NCBI GenBank assembly: GCA_964494505.1
Contig: CAZBRO010000024.1
Coordinates: 1-64,000 of the forward strand
Direction: 5' to 3'
Source of the DNA: CAIYRG01 sp964494505
Lineage (GTDB): Bacteria > Pseudomonadota > Alphaproteobacteria > Micropepsales > Micropepsaceae
DNA length: 64,000 nucleotides
Position numbers and translations under genes: made by a program. A model generated the notes under the pieces. That model searched no databases, was not told the origin of the DNA, and was given only the letters and a program-made list of their open reading frames with translations. Positions 50,974-57,992 of the stretch are shown in pieces (position 1 is the first letter of the stretch; every line of letters starts with the position of its first letter).

Positions 50974-51990
50974 CTAATTCCGCGACTTGTCCACCAGGCG
51001 GTTCTTGGCGATCCAGGGCATCATGGCGCGCAGGCGCTCGCCCACCTCCTCGATCGGGTGCGCCGCCGACAGCGAGCGCATGGCCTTGAACGAGGGTTGG
51101 CCCGCCTTATTCTCCAGCACCCAGTCGCGCGCGAACCGCCCGGACTGGATGTCGGCCAGTATCTGCTTCATGGCAGCCTTGGAATGGGCGCCGATCACCC
51201 TGGGTCCGGAGACATATTCGCCATATTCGGCCGTATTGGAGACCGAATAATTCATGTTGTGGATGCCGCCCTCATAGATCAGGTCGACGATCAGCTTCAC
51301 CTCGTGGAGGCACTCGAAATAGGCCATTTCCGGCGCATAACCGGCTTCCGTAAGGGTCTCGAAGCCCGCCCGGATCAGCTCGACCAGCCCGCCGCAGAGG
51401 ACGGACTGCTCGCCGAAGAGGTCGGTCTCGCACTCCTCGCGGAAGGTGGTCTCGATGATGCCGGCCCGGCCGCCGCCGATGGCGGAAGCATAGGCGAGGC
51501 CGAGGTCGTGGGCGTTGCCGGAGGCATCCTGATGGACCGCGATCAGGCAGGGAACGCCGCCCCCCTTCTGATACTCGGCCCTGACCGTGTGGCCGGGCCC
51601 CTTGGGGGCGACCATGATGATGTCGAGGTCGGGCCGGGCCTCGATCAGCCGGAAATGGATGTTGAAGCCGTGGGCGAACATCAGGGCGGCGCCCTTTTTG
51701 ATGTGCGGGGCGATTTCGGCCTTGTAGAGGTCGGCCTGGAGCTCGTCGGGGACCACGCACATCATGACGTCGGCCCAGCTGGAGGCTTCGGCCACCGACA
51801 TGACCGGGAATCCGGCCGCTTCGGCCTTTTTGGCCGAGGCGCCCGGCCGGGAGGCGATGGCCACGTCCTTGACCCCGGCGTCGCGCATGTTGAGGGCATG
51901 GGCGTGACCCTGGCTGCCGAAGCCGATGACGGCCACGCGCTTGTTCTTGATCAGATTTAAGTCGGCATCCCGGTCGTAATAGACGCGCAT
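50974..51990 (-). CDS. ilvC: Ketol-acid reductoisomerase
   Basis: 338-residue class I enzyme: isomerises and reduces acetolactate or acetohydroxybutyrate in valine and isoleucine synthesis. Signatures are MRVYYDRDADLNLIKNKRVAVIGFGSQGHAHALN (NADPH fold), MVAPKGPGHTVRAEY, ETDLFGEQSVLCGG and the metal-binding EMAYFECLHEVKLIVDLIYEGG. ATG 51990 has GAGGGA nearby; the longer frame extends through the spacer. Its own promoter is predicted upstream. Confidence 0.97.
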   Translation of the reverse strand: MRVYYDRDADLNLIKNKRVAVIGFGSQGHAHALNMRDAGVKDVAIASRPGASAKKAEAAGFPVMSVAEASSWADVMMCVVPDELQADLYKAEIAPHIKKGAALMFAHGFNIHFRLIEARPDLDIIMVAPKGPGHTVRAEYQKGGGVPCLIAVHQDASGNAHDLGLAYASAIGGGRAGIIETTFREECETDLFGEQSVLCGGLVELIRAGFETLTEAGYAPEMAYFECLHEVKLIVDLIYEGGIHNMNYSVSNTAEYGEYVSGPRVIGAHSKAAMKQILADIQSGRFARDWVLENKAGQPSFKAMRSLSAAHPIEEVGERLRAMMPWIAKNRLVDKSRN

Positions 51991-52030
51991 CAGGGTTCCC
52001 TCGTTTTCCGTCGGAAAGGCTTGGCCCGGG

Positions 52031-52059
52031 TGTAAAGACCGTCCGCCGTCCCGGGTCAA
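52031..52059 (-). promoter_or_regulatory. Predicted ilvC promoter
   Basis: On the minus strand TTGACC (52059-52054) and TTTACA (52036-52031) are 17 bases apart. The start would be near 52024, giving a leader of about 34 bases before the ilvC ATG. It lies in the 110-base gap after ilvN. Confidence 0.5.
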
Positions 52060-52100
52060 GCTCAACCCTGTCGCTGCGGCGGTTGGATAGCCCGGGAATG

Positions 52101-52616
52101 TCACATCGCTTCTGCGCCGCGGGAGATGGCGGCGACCCCGGTGCGGCTGACCTCGACGAGCCCAAGCGGCCGCATCAGCTCGATGAAGGCGTCGATCTTC
52201 GAGGGCGCGCCGGTGATCTCGAACACGAAGCTCGAATGGGAGGTGTCGAGCACTTTGGCCCGGAACACTTGCGAGACGCGGAGAGCTTCGACGCGTTTGT
52301 CGCCGGTCCCTGCGACCTTGATCAGCGCCATCTCGCGTTCGACGCCGACTTTTTCCGTCGTGACATCGACGACGCGATGCACGGGCACGAGCCGGCCCAA
52401 TTGCGCCTTGATCTGCTCGATGACGGCGGGCGTCCCCGAAGTAACCACGGTGATGCGCGAGGTGTGCGCGGCCTTGTCGGTTTCGGCGACCGTCAGGCTC
52501 TCGATGTTGTAGCCCCGGCCCGCGAAGAGGCCGATGACCCGCGCCAGCACGCCTGGCTCATTGTCGACCATGACGACGATGGTGTGGGATTCGATCAGGG
52601 TGCTTTTCTGGTTCAT
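52101..52616 (-). CDS. ilvN: Acetolactate synthase small (regulatory) subunit
   Basis: 171-residue regulatory subunit of acetohydroxyacid synthase. The N-terminal ACT domain (HTIVVMVDNEPGVLARVIGLFAGRGYNIESLTV) binds valine for feedback inhibition, followed by the C-terminal domain with VGVEREMALIKVAG and SSFVFEITGAPSKIDAFIELMRPLG. ATG 52616 gives the family N-terminus; an ATG five codons earlier lies in the spacer. The gene is separated from ilvI by a small SnoaL-like gene and a repeat. Confidence 0.95.
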   Translation of the reverse strand: MNQKSTLIESHTIVVMVDNEPGVLARVIGLFAGRGYNIESLTVAETDKAAHTSRITVVTSGTPAVIEQIKAQLGRLVPVHRVVDVTTEKVGVEREMALIKVAGTGDKRVEALRVSQVFRAKVLDTSHSSFVFEITGAPSKIDAFIELMRPLGLVEVSRTGVAAISRGAEAM

Positions 52617-52617
52617 C

Positions 52618-52971
52618 TCATGCCGCCGCATAATGGGCCACGACGCGGGTGACGTGGCCCTCTGGTCCGAAGTCCATGAATTCCGCGCCGTGGCGGCCGT
52701 CGCTGGTTGTAAATTCGATCACCGCGCTGTTCACGCCGGAAAAGACCCGGGTCAGCGTGAACCTGAGGTCCGGAATCTTCTTGAGCGCGGCGCCGATATA
52801 ATCGCCCAGCGCCGGTTTGCCGCGCACGGTGCCGTCGTCCACGCCCAGAACGATCTTCGCGCGGGGGCTGATGACCGTCACGTCGTCGTCGTAATGGGCG
52901 AGAATCCGCCCAAGATCGTGCGAATTCCACGCCTCGACCCAATCGTGCGCAAAGTTGTTCGCGTCTATCAT
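52618..52971 (-). CDS. SnoaL/NTF2-like protein
   Basis: 117-residue cone-shaped NTF2-like domain: FAHDWVEAWNSHDLGRILAHYDDDVTVISP at the N-terminus (typical WxxAWNxHDxxxILxxYxDD pattern), GKPALGDYIGAALKKIPDLRFTLTRVF in the middle and FMDFGPEGHVTRVVAHY at the end. Members are small enzymes or ligand-binding proteins; no function can be assigned here. It sits between ilvI and ilvN on the same strand, one base from ilvN, so it is probably in the same transcript. Confidence 0.85.
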   Translation of the reverse strand: MIDANNFAHDWVEAWNSHDLGRILAHYDDDVTVISPRAKIVLGVDDGTVRGKPALGDYIGAALKKIPDLRFTLTRVFSGVNSAVIEFTTSDGRHGAEFMDFGPEGHVTRVVAHYAAA

Positions 52972-52987
52972 CAGTTACGGGCTTTCC

Positions 52988-53040
52988 GCCCCCTCCGTCG
53001 CTCCGCGACACCTCCCCCGTAAACGGGGGAGGATCGATTA
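52988..53040. repeat. GC-rich intergenic palindromic repeat, copy 3
   Basis: GCCCCCTCCGTCGCTCCGCG followed by the 9-bp stem CCTCCCCCG with TAAA loop and GGATCGATTA. Its last bases overlap the ilvI stop codon. Unlike copies 1 and 2 it separates two co-directional genes. Confidence 0.88.
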
Positions 53041-54813
53041 CACCAGCATTTTGCCTTCTTCGGAGACTTTGGGTTCGTCCTCGGCCTCCGAAAGGATCAT
53101 CTGGTCATGGGCTGCCCCCGACGGGATCATGGGATAGCAATTCTCCTTGGGATCGACGCGGACATCGAACAACACCGGGCGCTTGACGGCGATCATCTCC
53201 TGGATTTTCGCGTCCAGCTCGTCGGGCTTTTCAGCGCGCAAGCCCACCGCGCCATAGGCCTCGGCCAGCTTCACGAAATCGGGCAGCGCCTCGGAATAGG
53301 AATGCGAATAGCGCCCGCCATGCAGCAGCTGCTGCCACTGGCGCACCATGCCCATATATTCGTTGTTCAGGATGAAGATCTTGATCGGCAGGTCGTACTG
53401 CACCGCGGTCGACAATTCCTGCATGGTCATCTGCACCGATGCCTCGCCCGCGATGTCGATGACGAGCGCGTCGGGATGGGCCATCTGCACCCCGACTGCG
53501 GCCGGCAGGCCATAGCCCATGGTGCCGAGCCCCCCCGACGTCATCCAATGGTTCGGCTCCTCGAACTTGAAGCGCTGCATCGCCCACATCTGATGCTGGC
53601 CGACCTCGGTGGTGATGTAGGTCTCGCGTCCCCGCGTCAGCGCGTAGAGGCGGTCGATGGCATGTTGCGGCTTGATGACCTTGGTCGAGTTCTTGAAGTT
53701 GAGCGAATGCTTTCCTCGCCATTGCTCGATCTGGTGCCACCATTGGGGAAGCGCTGCATCGGAGGCGAGCTTCTCATCCTTCCACACCTGGATCATCGCG
53801 CGGATGGCGCGGCCGGCATCGGCGATGATGGGCAGATCGACGCGGATGTTCTTGTTGATCTGCGAGGGATCGATATCGAGATGGATTTTCTTCGATCCCG
53901 GCGAGAAGGCGTCCACCCGGCCCGTCACGCGGTCGTCGAAACGGCTTCCGAGCGCAATCAGAAGGTCGCAGCGGTTGCATGCGAGGTTCGACTCATAGGT
54001 GCCATGCATCCCGATGGGGCCGAGCCAATGGGGATCGGACGCCGGAAAGGCGCCCAGGCCCATCAGCGTCGAGGTGATCGGAAATCCGGTCAGCTTCACC
54101 AATTCGCGCAAGGCCTGGCTCGCGCCCGGGCCCGAATTGACGATCCCGCCGCCCGAATAGATCAGCGGGCGCTTGGCGGCCGCCATCATCTTGACGGCTT
54201 TCATGATCGCGCCGGCGTCCGGTTCGAGGCGCGGGCGATAGGTGCGGTGGTGGACCGTTTCGGGCGCCACATAGGGAGCTTTTTTGAACTGGACGTCTTT
54301 GGGGATGTCGACCACCACCGGGCCCGGCCGGCCCGTGGTCGCAATCTCGAAGGCCTCATGCATCACGCGGGCGAGGTCGTTGGCGTCGCGCACCAGCCAA
54401 TTGTGCTTGGTGCAGGGCCGCGTGATGCCGACCGTGTCGCATTCCTGGAAGGCGTCGTTGCCGATGAGGTGGGTGGCCACCTGTCCGGTTATCACCACCA
54501 GCGGGATCGAATCCATCAGCGCGTCCGTCAGGCCCGTTACCGCATTGGTTGCCCCGGGGCCGGATGTCACCAGCACCACGCCCGGCTTGCCGGTGGAGCG
54601 CGCATAGCCTTCCGCGGCATGGACCGCGCCTTGCTCGTGGCGTACCAGCACATGGACGAGTTCGTTGTCCTGGAAGAGCGCATCGTAGATCGGCAGCACT
54701 GCGCCGCCGGGATAGCCGAAAATGTGGCGCACGCCCTGATCCTTGAGCGCGCGGACCACGATCTCAGCCCCTGTCAGCTCGGGGCCATTGGCCGCTATGT
54801 TCGTCTTGTCCAT
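53038..54813 (-). CDS. ilvI: Acetolactate synthase large (catalytic) subunit
   Basis: 591-residue thiamine diphosphate enzyme making acetolactate or acetohydroxybutyrate for Val/Leu/Ile synthesis. The catalytic Glu is in VLVRHEQGAVHAAEGYAR, the FAD-binding and central domains contain ITGQVATHLIGNDAFQECDTVGITRPCTKHN, and the thiamine motif region reads VIDIAGEASVQMTMQELSTAVQYDLP then ILNNEYMGMVRQWQQL. Length is typical. It is preceded by a predicted Leu/Val leader peptide and hairpin (54856-54958). Confidence 0.96.
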   Translation of the reverse strand: MDKTNIAANGPELTGAEIVVRALKDQGVRHIFGYPGGAVLPIYDALFQDNELVHVLVRHEQGAVHAAEGYARSTGKPGVVLVTSGPGATNAVTGLTDALMDSIPLVVITGQVATHLIGNDAFQECDTVGITRPCTKHNWLVRDANDLARVMHEAFEIATTGRPGPVVVDIPKDVQFKKAPYVAPETVHHRTYRPRLEPDAGAIMKAVKMMAAAKRPLIYSGGGIVNSGPGASQALRELVKLTGFPITSTLMGLGAFPASDPHWLGPIGMHGTYESNLACNRCDLLIALGSRFDDRVTGRVDAFSPGSKKIHLDIDPSQINKNIRVDLPIIADAGRAIRAMIQVWKDEKLASDAALPQWWHQIEQWRGKHSLNFKNSTKVIKPQHAIDRLYALTRGRETYITTEVGQHQMWAMQRFKFEEPNHWMTSGGLGTMGYGLPAAVGVQMAHPDALVIDIAGEASVQMTMQELSTAVQYDLPIKIFILNNEYMGMVRQWQQLLHGGRYSHSYSEALPDFVKLAEAYGAVGLRAEKPDELDAKIQEMIAVKRPVLFDVRVDPKENCYPMIPSGAAHDQMILSEAEDEPKVSEEGKMLV

Positions 54814-54855
54814 GCCGCCCTCCCCGGGCGCGTTAAGAGCTTCAGACTCAAACGA

Positions 54856-54875
54856 AAGGGGCGTTGCCGCCCCTT
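54856..54875 (-). terminator. Attenuator hairpin before ilvI
   Basis: A perfect 8-bp GC-rich stem (AAGGGGCG against CGCCCCTT, GCAA loop on the minus strand) followed by TCGTTTG. It lies 30 bases after the leader peptide stop and 42 bases before the ilvI ATG, the position expected for an attenuator. The T-tract is weak. Confidence 0.6.
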
Positions 54876-54904
54876 CATATCAACCGCGATGCCGGATCAA
54901 AGCT

Positions 54905-54958
54905 TCAGGAGCTTCGTCCGCGCGCTCGCGGTTTCCGTACAACGAGGAGAAGATTCAT
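54905..54958 (-). CDS. Branched-chain leader peptide of ilvI
   Basis: 17-residue frame reading MNLLLVVRKPRARGRSS, with codons CTT CTC CTC GTT GTA for Leu-Leu-Leu-Val-Val directly after Met-Asn. GGGTGGAA lies a few bases before its ATG. A small CCGCG/CGCGG hairpin follows the control codons and could act as a pause signal. Ribosome stalling at Leu/Val codons during starvation would prevent the downstream hairpin and allow ilvI, the SnoaL-like gene and ilvN to be read. The arrangement is the classical one; the mechanism is inferred. The frame is too short to appear in ordinary gene calls. Confidence 0.75.
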   Translation of the reverse strand: MNLLLVVRKPRARGRSS

Positions 54959-54983
54959 AATTCCACCCGTCACATCCCCTTCA

Positions 54984-55012
54984 CCTTAGTTGCATTGCAG
55001 CGAGGCCGTCAA
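54984..55012 (-). promoter_or_regulatory. Predicted ilvI leader promoter
   Basis: On the minus strand TTGACG (55012-55007) and a weak CTAAGG (54989-54984) are 17 bases apart. The start would lie near 54977, about 20 bases before the leader peptide ATG. Confidence 0.45.
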
Positions 55013-55021
55013 GAAATTTCC

Positions 55022-55054
55022 TAAGCAATAAAATTGCTTTTAAGCAATAAAATT
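55022..55054. repeat. AT-rich direct repeat and palindrome at miaA end
   Basis: TAAGCAATAAAATT occurs at 55022-55035 and again at 55041-55054. The first copy also forms the palindrome AAGCAAT-AAA-ATTGCTT. It is unusually AT-rich for the region. The second copy encodes the miaA C-terminus (NFIA and stop) on the minus strand. Confidence 0.75.
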
Positions 55055-55957
55055 ACCAACGTCGGCGTCTTCGAGCCATGTCCAGTTTTTCATGCGGTTA
55101 CGAAACCAGGTGAGCTGGCGTTTCACATATTGCCTTGTGGCCAATTTGGCTTCAGCGGCGGCGTTTTCCAGCGAGGTTTCGCCGGCGAGATGACACTGGA
55201 GCTGCGGCAGGCCGAGGGCCTTGGCGGCGGGGAGGCTGGGGTCCAGGCCGGTGAGTGCGCCCGCCTCGTCGAGCGCTCCGGCCGCCACCATCGCATCGAA
55301 CCGCTGCTCGATGCGCCTCGCCAGCACATCGCGCGGGGGCGCCAGCACGAACCGCGCTGTTTTGAGGCCGGCGACCACGGGCTCCCCATCCATCGCCTGC
55401 CATTGCGAGAGCGGCCGCCCGGTCGCCTGCAGCACGTCCATCGCGCGGGCCAGACGCTGCGTGTCGGAGATGCGCAAACGTGCGGCGGTTTGGGGATCGC
55501 GGGCCTGGAGCTCGGCGTAGAACGCGTCCCGCCCGATTTCCTCGAACCGGCGGCGCGTGGCCTCGCGGATTTCGGCCGGGACCGGCGGAATGGGGGAGAG
55601 ACCTTTCGTCAGCACGTCGAAATACAGTCCCGTGCCGCCCACGAAGATCGGAACACGTCCTGCCGCGCGCGTTTCTGCAAGCGTTGCAGCGGCCTCCGCC
55701 TGATAGCGTCCGACGGAATAGCGTTCGCGCGCGCCGATATGGCCGTAGAGGCGATGGGGCACGCGCGCTTCGTCGGACGGCGTCGGGCGGGCAGTCAGCA
55801 CGCGAAGCTCGGCATAGACCTGCATCGAATCCGCGTTGATGATCGTGCCGCCGATGCGCTCTGCAAGCGCGAGGGCGGCGGCCGACTTGCCGCTCGCGGT
55901 CGGCCCTGCGATAAGCACCGCGTCCACGCGTTCCTCGTGCTTCGACAAGCTCAGCAT
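55040..55957 (-). CDS. miaA: tRNA dimethylallyltransferase MiaA
   Basis: About 295-305 residues; adds a dimethylallyl group to A37 of tRNAs reading U-starting codons. Signatures are the P-loop VLIAGPTASGKSAAALALAERIGG, the INADSMQVYAELRVLTARP block, PHRLYGH and FVGGTGLYFDVLTKGL; the C-terminal TRQYVKRQLTWFRNRMKNW is clear. The listed ATG (55957) would give an MLSLSKHEER start encoded by a REP-like repeat. GTG 55927, with GAGGAA just upstream, gives the normal family N-terminus and is more likely. Confidence 0.95.
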   Translation of the reverse strand: MLSLSKHEERVDAVLIAGPTASGKSAAALALAERIGGTIINADSMQVYAELRVLTARPTPSDEARVPHRLYGHIGARERYSVGRYQAEAAATLAETRAAGRVPIFVGGTGLYFDVLTKGLSPIPPVPAEIREATRRRFEEIGRDAFYAELQARDPQTAARLRISDTQRLARAMDVLQATGRPLSQWQAMDGEPVVAGLKTARFVLAPPRDVLARRIEQRFDAMVAAGALDEAGALTGLDPSLPAAKALGLPQLQCHLAGETSLENAAAEAKLATRQYVKRQLTWFRNRMKNWTWLEDADVGNFIA

Positions 55958-56016
55958 GAGGACCTTTGTATTTCTTCATCCTGAGCTTGTCGAAGGATGA
56001 GCTTGTCGAAGGATGA
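55938..56016. repeat. REP-like repeat pair between miaA and serB
   Basis: TGCTTCGACAAGCTCAGC with ATGAGG (55938-55961) and, inverted, CATCCTGAGCTTGTCGAAGG repeated as GATGAGCTTGTCGAAGG to 56016. Together they can fold into a large hairpin. They fill nearly the whole divergent spacer between the two genes. Confidence 0.88.
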
Positions 56017-56027
56017 AGGCATAGACT

Positions 56028-56927
56028 GTGTCGTTTCCCTATGTACTCAATATCGTTGCCGGTCCGCACACGATTTCCGACGATGCGGCGCGGGCCATTC
56101 ATGATGCGTGCAAAGCTGCGGGCAACGCAGGCGAAATCGATTGGCTGGCGCTGACGCGCGCTTTCGATGTGCCGTTCGACGGCGACCCGGATGCGGTGCG
56201 CGCCGCCATGCGTGAAACCGTCGCCGACGATTGGCTGCTTGATTGGAATGTCGTCGCCGGCGCCGGCCGCCGCAAGCGGCTGCTGATCGCCGACATGGAT
56301 TCCACCATCATCGGTTGCGAATGCATCGACGAACTGGCCGACATGGCCGGCATCAAGCCGAAAGTCGCGGCGATCACCGAACGCGCGATGCGCGGCGAGC
56401 TGGATTTTCCGGCAGCACTGCGCGAACGCGTGGCGCTGCTGAAGGGGTTGCCGTTGGAGGCGGTGGCCCGCGTCTATGCCGAGCGCGTGCGCTTGAACAA
56501 GGGGGCGCGCGCGCTCACCGCGACGATGCGGGCGCATGGCGCGCACACGCTGCTGGTGTCGGGCGGGTTCACCTATTTCACGTCGCGGGTTGCGGCCGAC
56601 GCCGGGTTCGAGGAGAACCAGGGCAACACGCTGAACGACGACGGACGCGCGCTGTCGGGCACGGTGGGCGAGCCGATCTTGGGCCGCGAGGCCAAGCTCG
56701 CCGCGCTCAAAGAAGCCGTCGCGCGATACGGGATTTCGTTCGGCGATACGCTCGCGGTCGGCGATGGCGCCAACGACCTCGACATGATCAAGCGCGCAGG
56801 CTTAGGCGTTGCCTATCACGCCAAGCCCGTGGTTGCCGCGGCAGCCGGTACCGCGATCGCGCATGGCGATCTGACCGGGCTCCTGTATTTGCAGGGCTAT
56901 CGCGCGGACGAGATCGTGCGGCCGTGA
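56028..56927 (+). CDS. serB: Phosphoserine phosphatase
   Basis: 299-residue HAD phosphatase for the last step of serine synthesis. The nucleophile motif is LIADMDSTIIGCECIDELADMAG (Asp89, acid/base Asp91). The second motif is LLVSGGFTYFTSRVAADAGF, and the third is DTLAVGDGANDLDMIKRAGLGVAYHAKP. The N-terminal ACT-like domain (about 1-80) is typical of alphaproteobacterial SerB. The GTG start at 56028 lies just after a REP-like repeat, with GAAGG about 10 bases upstream. It overlaps the GNAT gene by four bases. Confidence 0.95.
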   Translation: MSFPYVLNIVAGPHTISDDAARAIHDACKAAGNAGEIDWLALTRAFDVPFDGDPDAVRAAMRETVADDWLLDWNVVAGAGRRKRLLIADMDSTIIGCECIDELADMAGIKPKVAAITERAMRGELDFPAALRERVALLKGLPLEAVARVYAERVRLNKGARALTATMRAHGAHTLLVSGGFTYFTSRVAADAGFEENQGNTLNDDGRALSGTVGEPILGREAKLAALKEAVARYGISFGDTLAVGDGANDLDMIKRAGLGVAYHAKPVVAAAAGTAIAHGDLTGLLYLQGYRADEIVRP

Positions 56928-57394
56928 CGGGATTTCTCGTCCGGCCCTGGCACGAGAGCGATACCGAAGAATTGGCGGAGGTGTTTCGCAGAAGCGTGCG
57001 CGAAGTCGCCGCCCGCGATTACCGTCCTTCCCAGATCGAGGCCTGGGCCGCGGCGCCGGGCGATTCCGCCGCCTGGACCGAGCGCATGGGCAGGCGAATC
57101 GTGTTCGTGGCGGAGGAAGAGGGCCGCCTCATCGGCTTCATCCAATATGAGCCGCCCGACCATATCGACATGACCTATGTGCATCCCGAGCGCCAGCGCA
57201 TCGGTGTTGCCAGCGCGCTGCTTCTGGCAGTCGAAGGCGAAGCCCGCGCGCGCGGCGTGGCGGTGCTGAATGTGGAGGCGAGCATTACCTCCAAGCCGTT
57301 TTTCACGGCGCGCGGATACGACGTGATCACGCCACAGATCGTCACCGCCCGGGGACAGGATTTCCTGAATTACCGGATGTCGAAACGATTATAG
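56924..57394 (+). CDS. GNAT family N-acetyltransferase
   Basis: 156-residue acetyl-CoA-dependent transferase. Residues FLVRPWHESDTEELAEVFRRSV open a GNAT domain; the core is IVFVAEEEGRLIGFIQYE, the acetyl-CoA loop VHPERQRIGVASALLLAVEGEARARG and the final FFTARGYDVI. It resembles the YafP/PhnO-like group but the substrate is unknown. The GTG start overlaps the serB stop (GTGA). Its 3' end overlaps the convergent DUF5615 gene by 25 bases. Confidence 0.88.
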   Translation: MTGFLVRPWHESDTEELAEVFRRSVREVAARDYRPSQIEAWAAAPGDSAAWTERMGRRIVFVAEEEGRLIGFIQYEPPDHIDMTYVHPERQRIGVASALLLAVEGEARARGVAVLNVEASITSKPFFTARGYDVITPQIVTARGQDFLNYRMSKRL

Positions 57395-57750
57395 AGCAGA
57401 GGGCAACCGACGCGACCGAAAGCGTGTGGGTTCGACGAGCGTGTACGGCCAAACAGTTTCGGCCCCATCGTTGCTATGATCAGTTGGAGCTGTGGCCACT
57501 TAAGCTGCCGCTGCTCCGGTTCGATTCGCATATGTACAATACCAGGCGCCTCGGATCCGTAGCGAAAGATCAATTCTCCAAAATCGCCGGCTTCGGTGAG
57601 TAGCAGTCGACCTTGTTCCGATGCGAGGCGGACAATTTCTGGGTCAGGCATGCCCGCCAAGTCGCCCAGGATATAAACAACATCGTGTCCTGACTCCCGC
57701 ACGCGTTCTACGAGACTCGCACCGACGCATTCGTCAGCGAGCCATAGCAT
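57370..57750 (-). CDS. DUF5615 PIN-like toxin
   Basis: 126-residue PIN-like protein. The metal-site pattern is MLWLADECVGASLVERVRESGHDVVYI at the N-terminus, then EIVRLASEQGRLLLTEAGDFGELIFR. The usual DUF5615 pattern here is LLTxDxDFG; this copy reads LLTEAGDFG, with Glu-Ala-Gly where an Asp is normally seen, so activity may be altered. It follows the DUF433 gene directly with no gap. Pairing of DUF433 and DUF5615 is a known type II toxin-antitoxin arrangement. Its 3' end overlaps the GNAT gene. Confidence 0.82.
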   Translation of the reverse strand: MLWLADECVGASLVERVRESGHDVVYILGDLAGMPDPEIVRLASEQGRLLLTEAGDFGELIFRYGSEAPGIVHMRIEPEQRQLKWPQLQLIIATMGPKLFGRTRSSNPHAFGRVGCPLLYNRFDIR

Positions 57751-57981
57751 TCAAGAATTGCTGTACACGATTTCTTCGTCCGCCAAGTAGTCAGCGGCGA
57801 ATTTCTGCGCGGCTCGGATGTCATCCGCCGTAAGCCGAGGGTGATCGGCGATGATTTCTTCCACCGTCATTCCGGCGCCGAGTTTCCGCAGCACATGCTC
57901 CACGGGAATTCGTGTGCCTTTGATCACCGGCTTGCCGAACATGATTTGCGGATTGATCTCGATCCGCTCGTGCTTTGGCAT
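57751..57981 (-). CDS. DUF433 antitoxin
   Basis: 76-residue DUF433 protein: RIEINPQIMFGKPVIKGTRIPVEHVLRKLGAGMTVEEIIADHPRLTADDIRAAQKFAADYL. The GKPVIKGTRIPV motif and the following winged-helix segment are diagnostic. It is the presumed antitoxin to the DUF5615 gene that begins at the next base. GAGGG lies five bases before its ATG, and the gene starts 11 bases after the degP stop on the same strand, so it may share degP transcription. Confidence 0.88.
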   Translation of the reverse strand: MPKHERIEINPQIMFGKPVIKGTRIPVEHVLRKLGAGMTVEEIIADHPRLTADDIRAAQKFAADYLADEEIVYSNS

Positions 57982-57992
57982 AGTACCCTCGG

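Noticed and set aside
50773..51960. 395-codon plus-strand frame
   Set aside because: Antisense to ilvC, which has all family motifs; the frame is a composition artefact.
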